Shown one piece after another: positions 28,341 through 28,486 of a stretch of 28,486 nt of DNA. The position numbers and the translations under genes are program-made. The notes under the pieces are model-generated. The model did not search any database. It was given only the letters and a program-made list of their open reading frames with translations, and was not told where the DNA came from. The stretch covers positions 350,579 through 379,064 of the forward strand of contig JAAAKB020000018.1 in NCBI GenBank assembly GCA_010014835.2. Direction: 5' to 3'. Source of the stretch: Apostichopus leukothele. Taxonomy: Eukaryota; Echinodermata; Holothuroidea; Aspidochirotida; Stichopodidae. Every line of letters begins with the position of its first letter. Within the stretch, counting starts at the first letter, position 1.

Positions 28341-28486
28341 GGAGTGTTAGCTCAGTGGTTAATGCCAGTGCCTTCTAATCATAAGGTCCCCGGTTCGAGT
28401 CACTCCAAGATTAATGTACGTCGTCCAGTTACAGAGTTGTTGACAATTGACAATTCATAATCATGGACGTTAAATATGAATGTAAG
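28341..28486 (+). mobile_element. tRNA-derived SINE or tRNA pseudogene with tail, cut by the window edge
   Basis: 28341-28407 looks like a tRNA: GGAGTGT at the start pairs with CACTCC at the end, TAGCTCAGTGG (28348-28358) fits Pol III box A, and GGTTCGAGTCA (28392-28402) fits box B. The CCTT/AAGG stem encloses CTAATCAT. The T-stem cannot form and about 5 nt are missing between the T-loop and the acceptor, so it is not a working tRNA. It is followed by about 80 nt of unrelated tail, as in SINEs. Confidence 0.6.

Noticed and set aside
28341-28407. Functional tRNA gene
   Set aside because: The T-stem cannot pair and several bases are missing between T-loop and acceptor, so a SINE head or pseudogene is more likely.

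Overview
The window is animal nuclear DNA: AT-rich, with short exons split by introns of a few hundred bases to about 2.4 kb, GT-AG splice sites, abundant minisatellites and decayed retroposons. The encoded proteins are clearly metazoan. Intron size, repeat style and protein divergence suggest an invertebrate deuterostome, possibly an echinoderm, but the species is not proven by the sequence.

Three host genes are present, all partial. (1) On the minus strand from about 7.7 kb down to 1.6 kb are the first six coding exons of WDR33, the WD40 subunit of CPSF that helps read the AAUAAA signal; the gene runs off the left edge. (2) On the plus strand from 10.0 kb are the first two coding exons of SSU72, the RNA polymerase II CTD phosphatase that belongs to the same 3'-end-processing machinery. 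These two genes are head to head and probably share a promoter region (about 9.2-10.0 kb). The later SSU72 exons are not visible before or after a run of exactly 100 N (13866-13965). (3) On the minus strand from 28.2 kb down to about 16.3 kb are fourteen exons encoding the C-terminal half of a CHD3/4/5-type (Mi-2) NuRD chromatin remodeller; its ATPase, chromodomain and PHD parts lie beyond the right edge. Every exon junction listed keeps the reading frame and reproduces known family sequence where the family is conserved.

The CHD gene carries most of the oddities: a 912-nt exon coding almost only for Lys/Glu/Asp, two coding minisatellites (an SKDA/I repeat and an ANATATP repeat), a four-copy 50-bp minisatellite that has copied the 5' splice site of one exon, a CAGCAG tandem acceptor, and an unresolved 3' end with competing stops. 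Introns and intergenic DNA hold a LINE 3'-end relic (7872-8290), a family of decayed tRNA-derived SINE-like pieces, a tRNA-like element at the right edge, and several satellites. I see no prokaryotic, CRISPR or viral system here.
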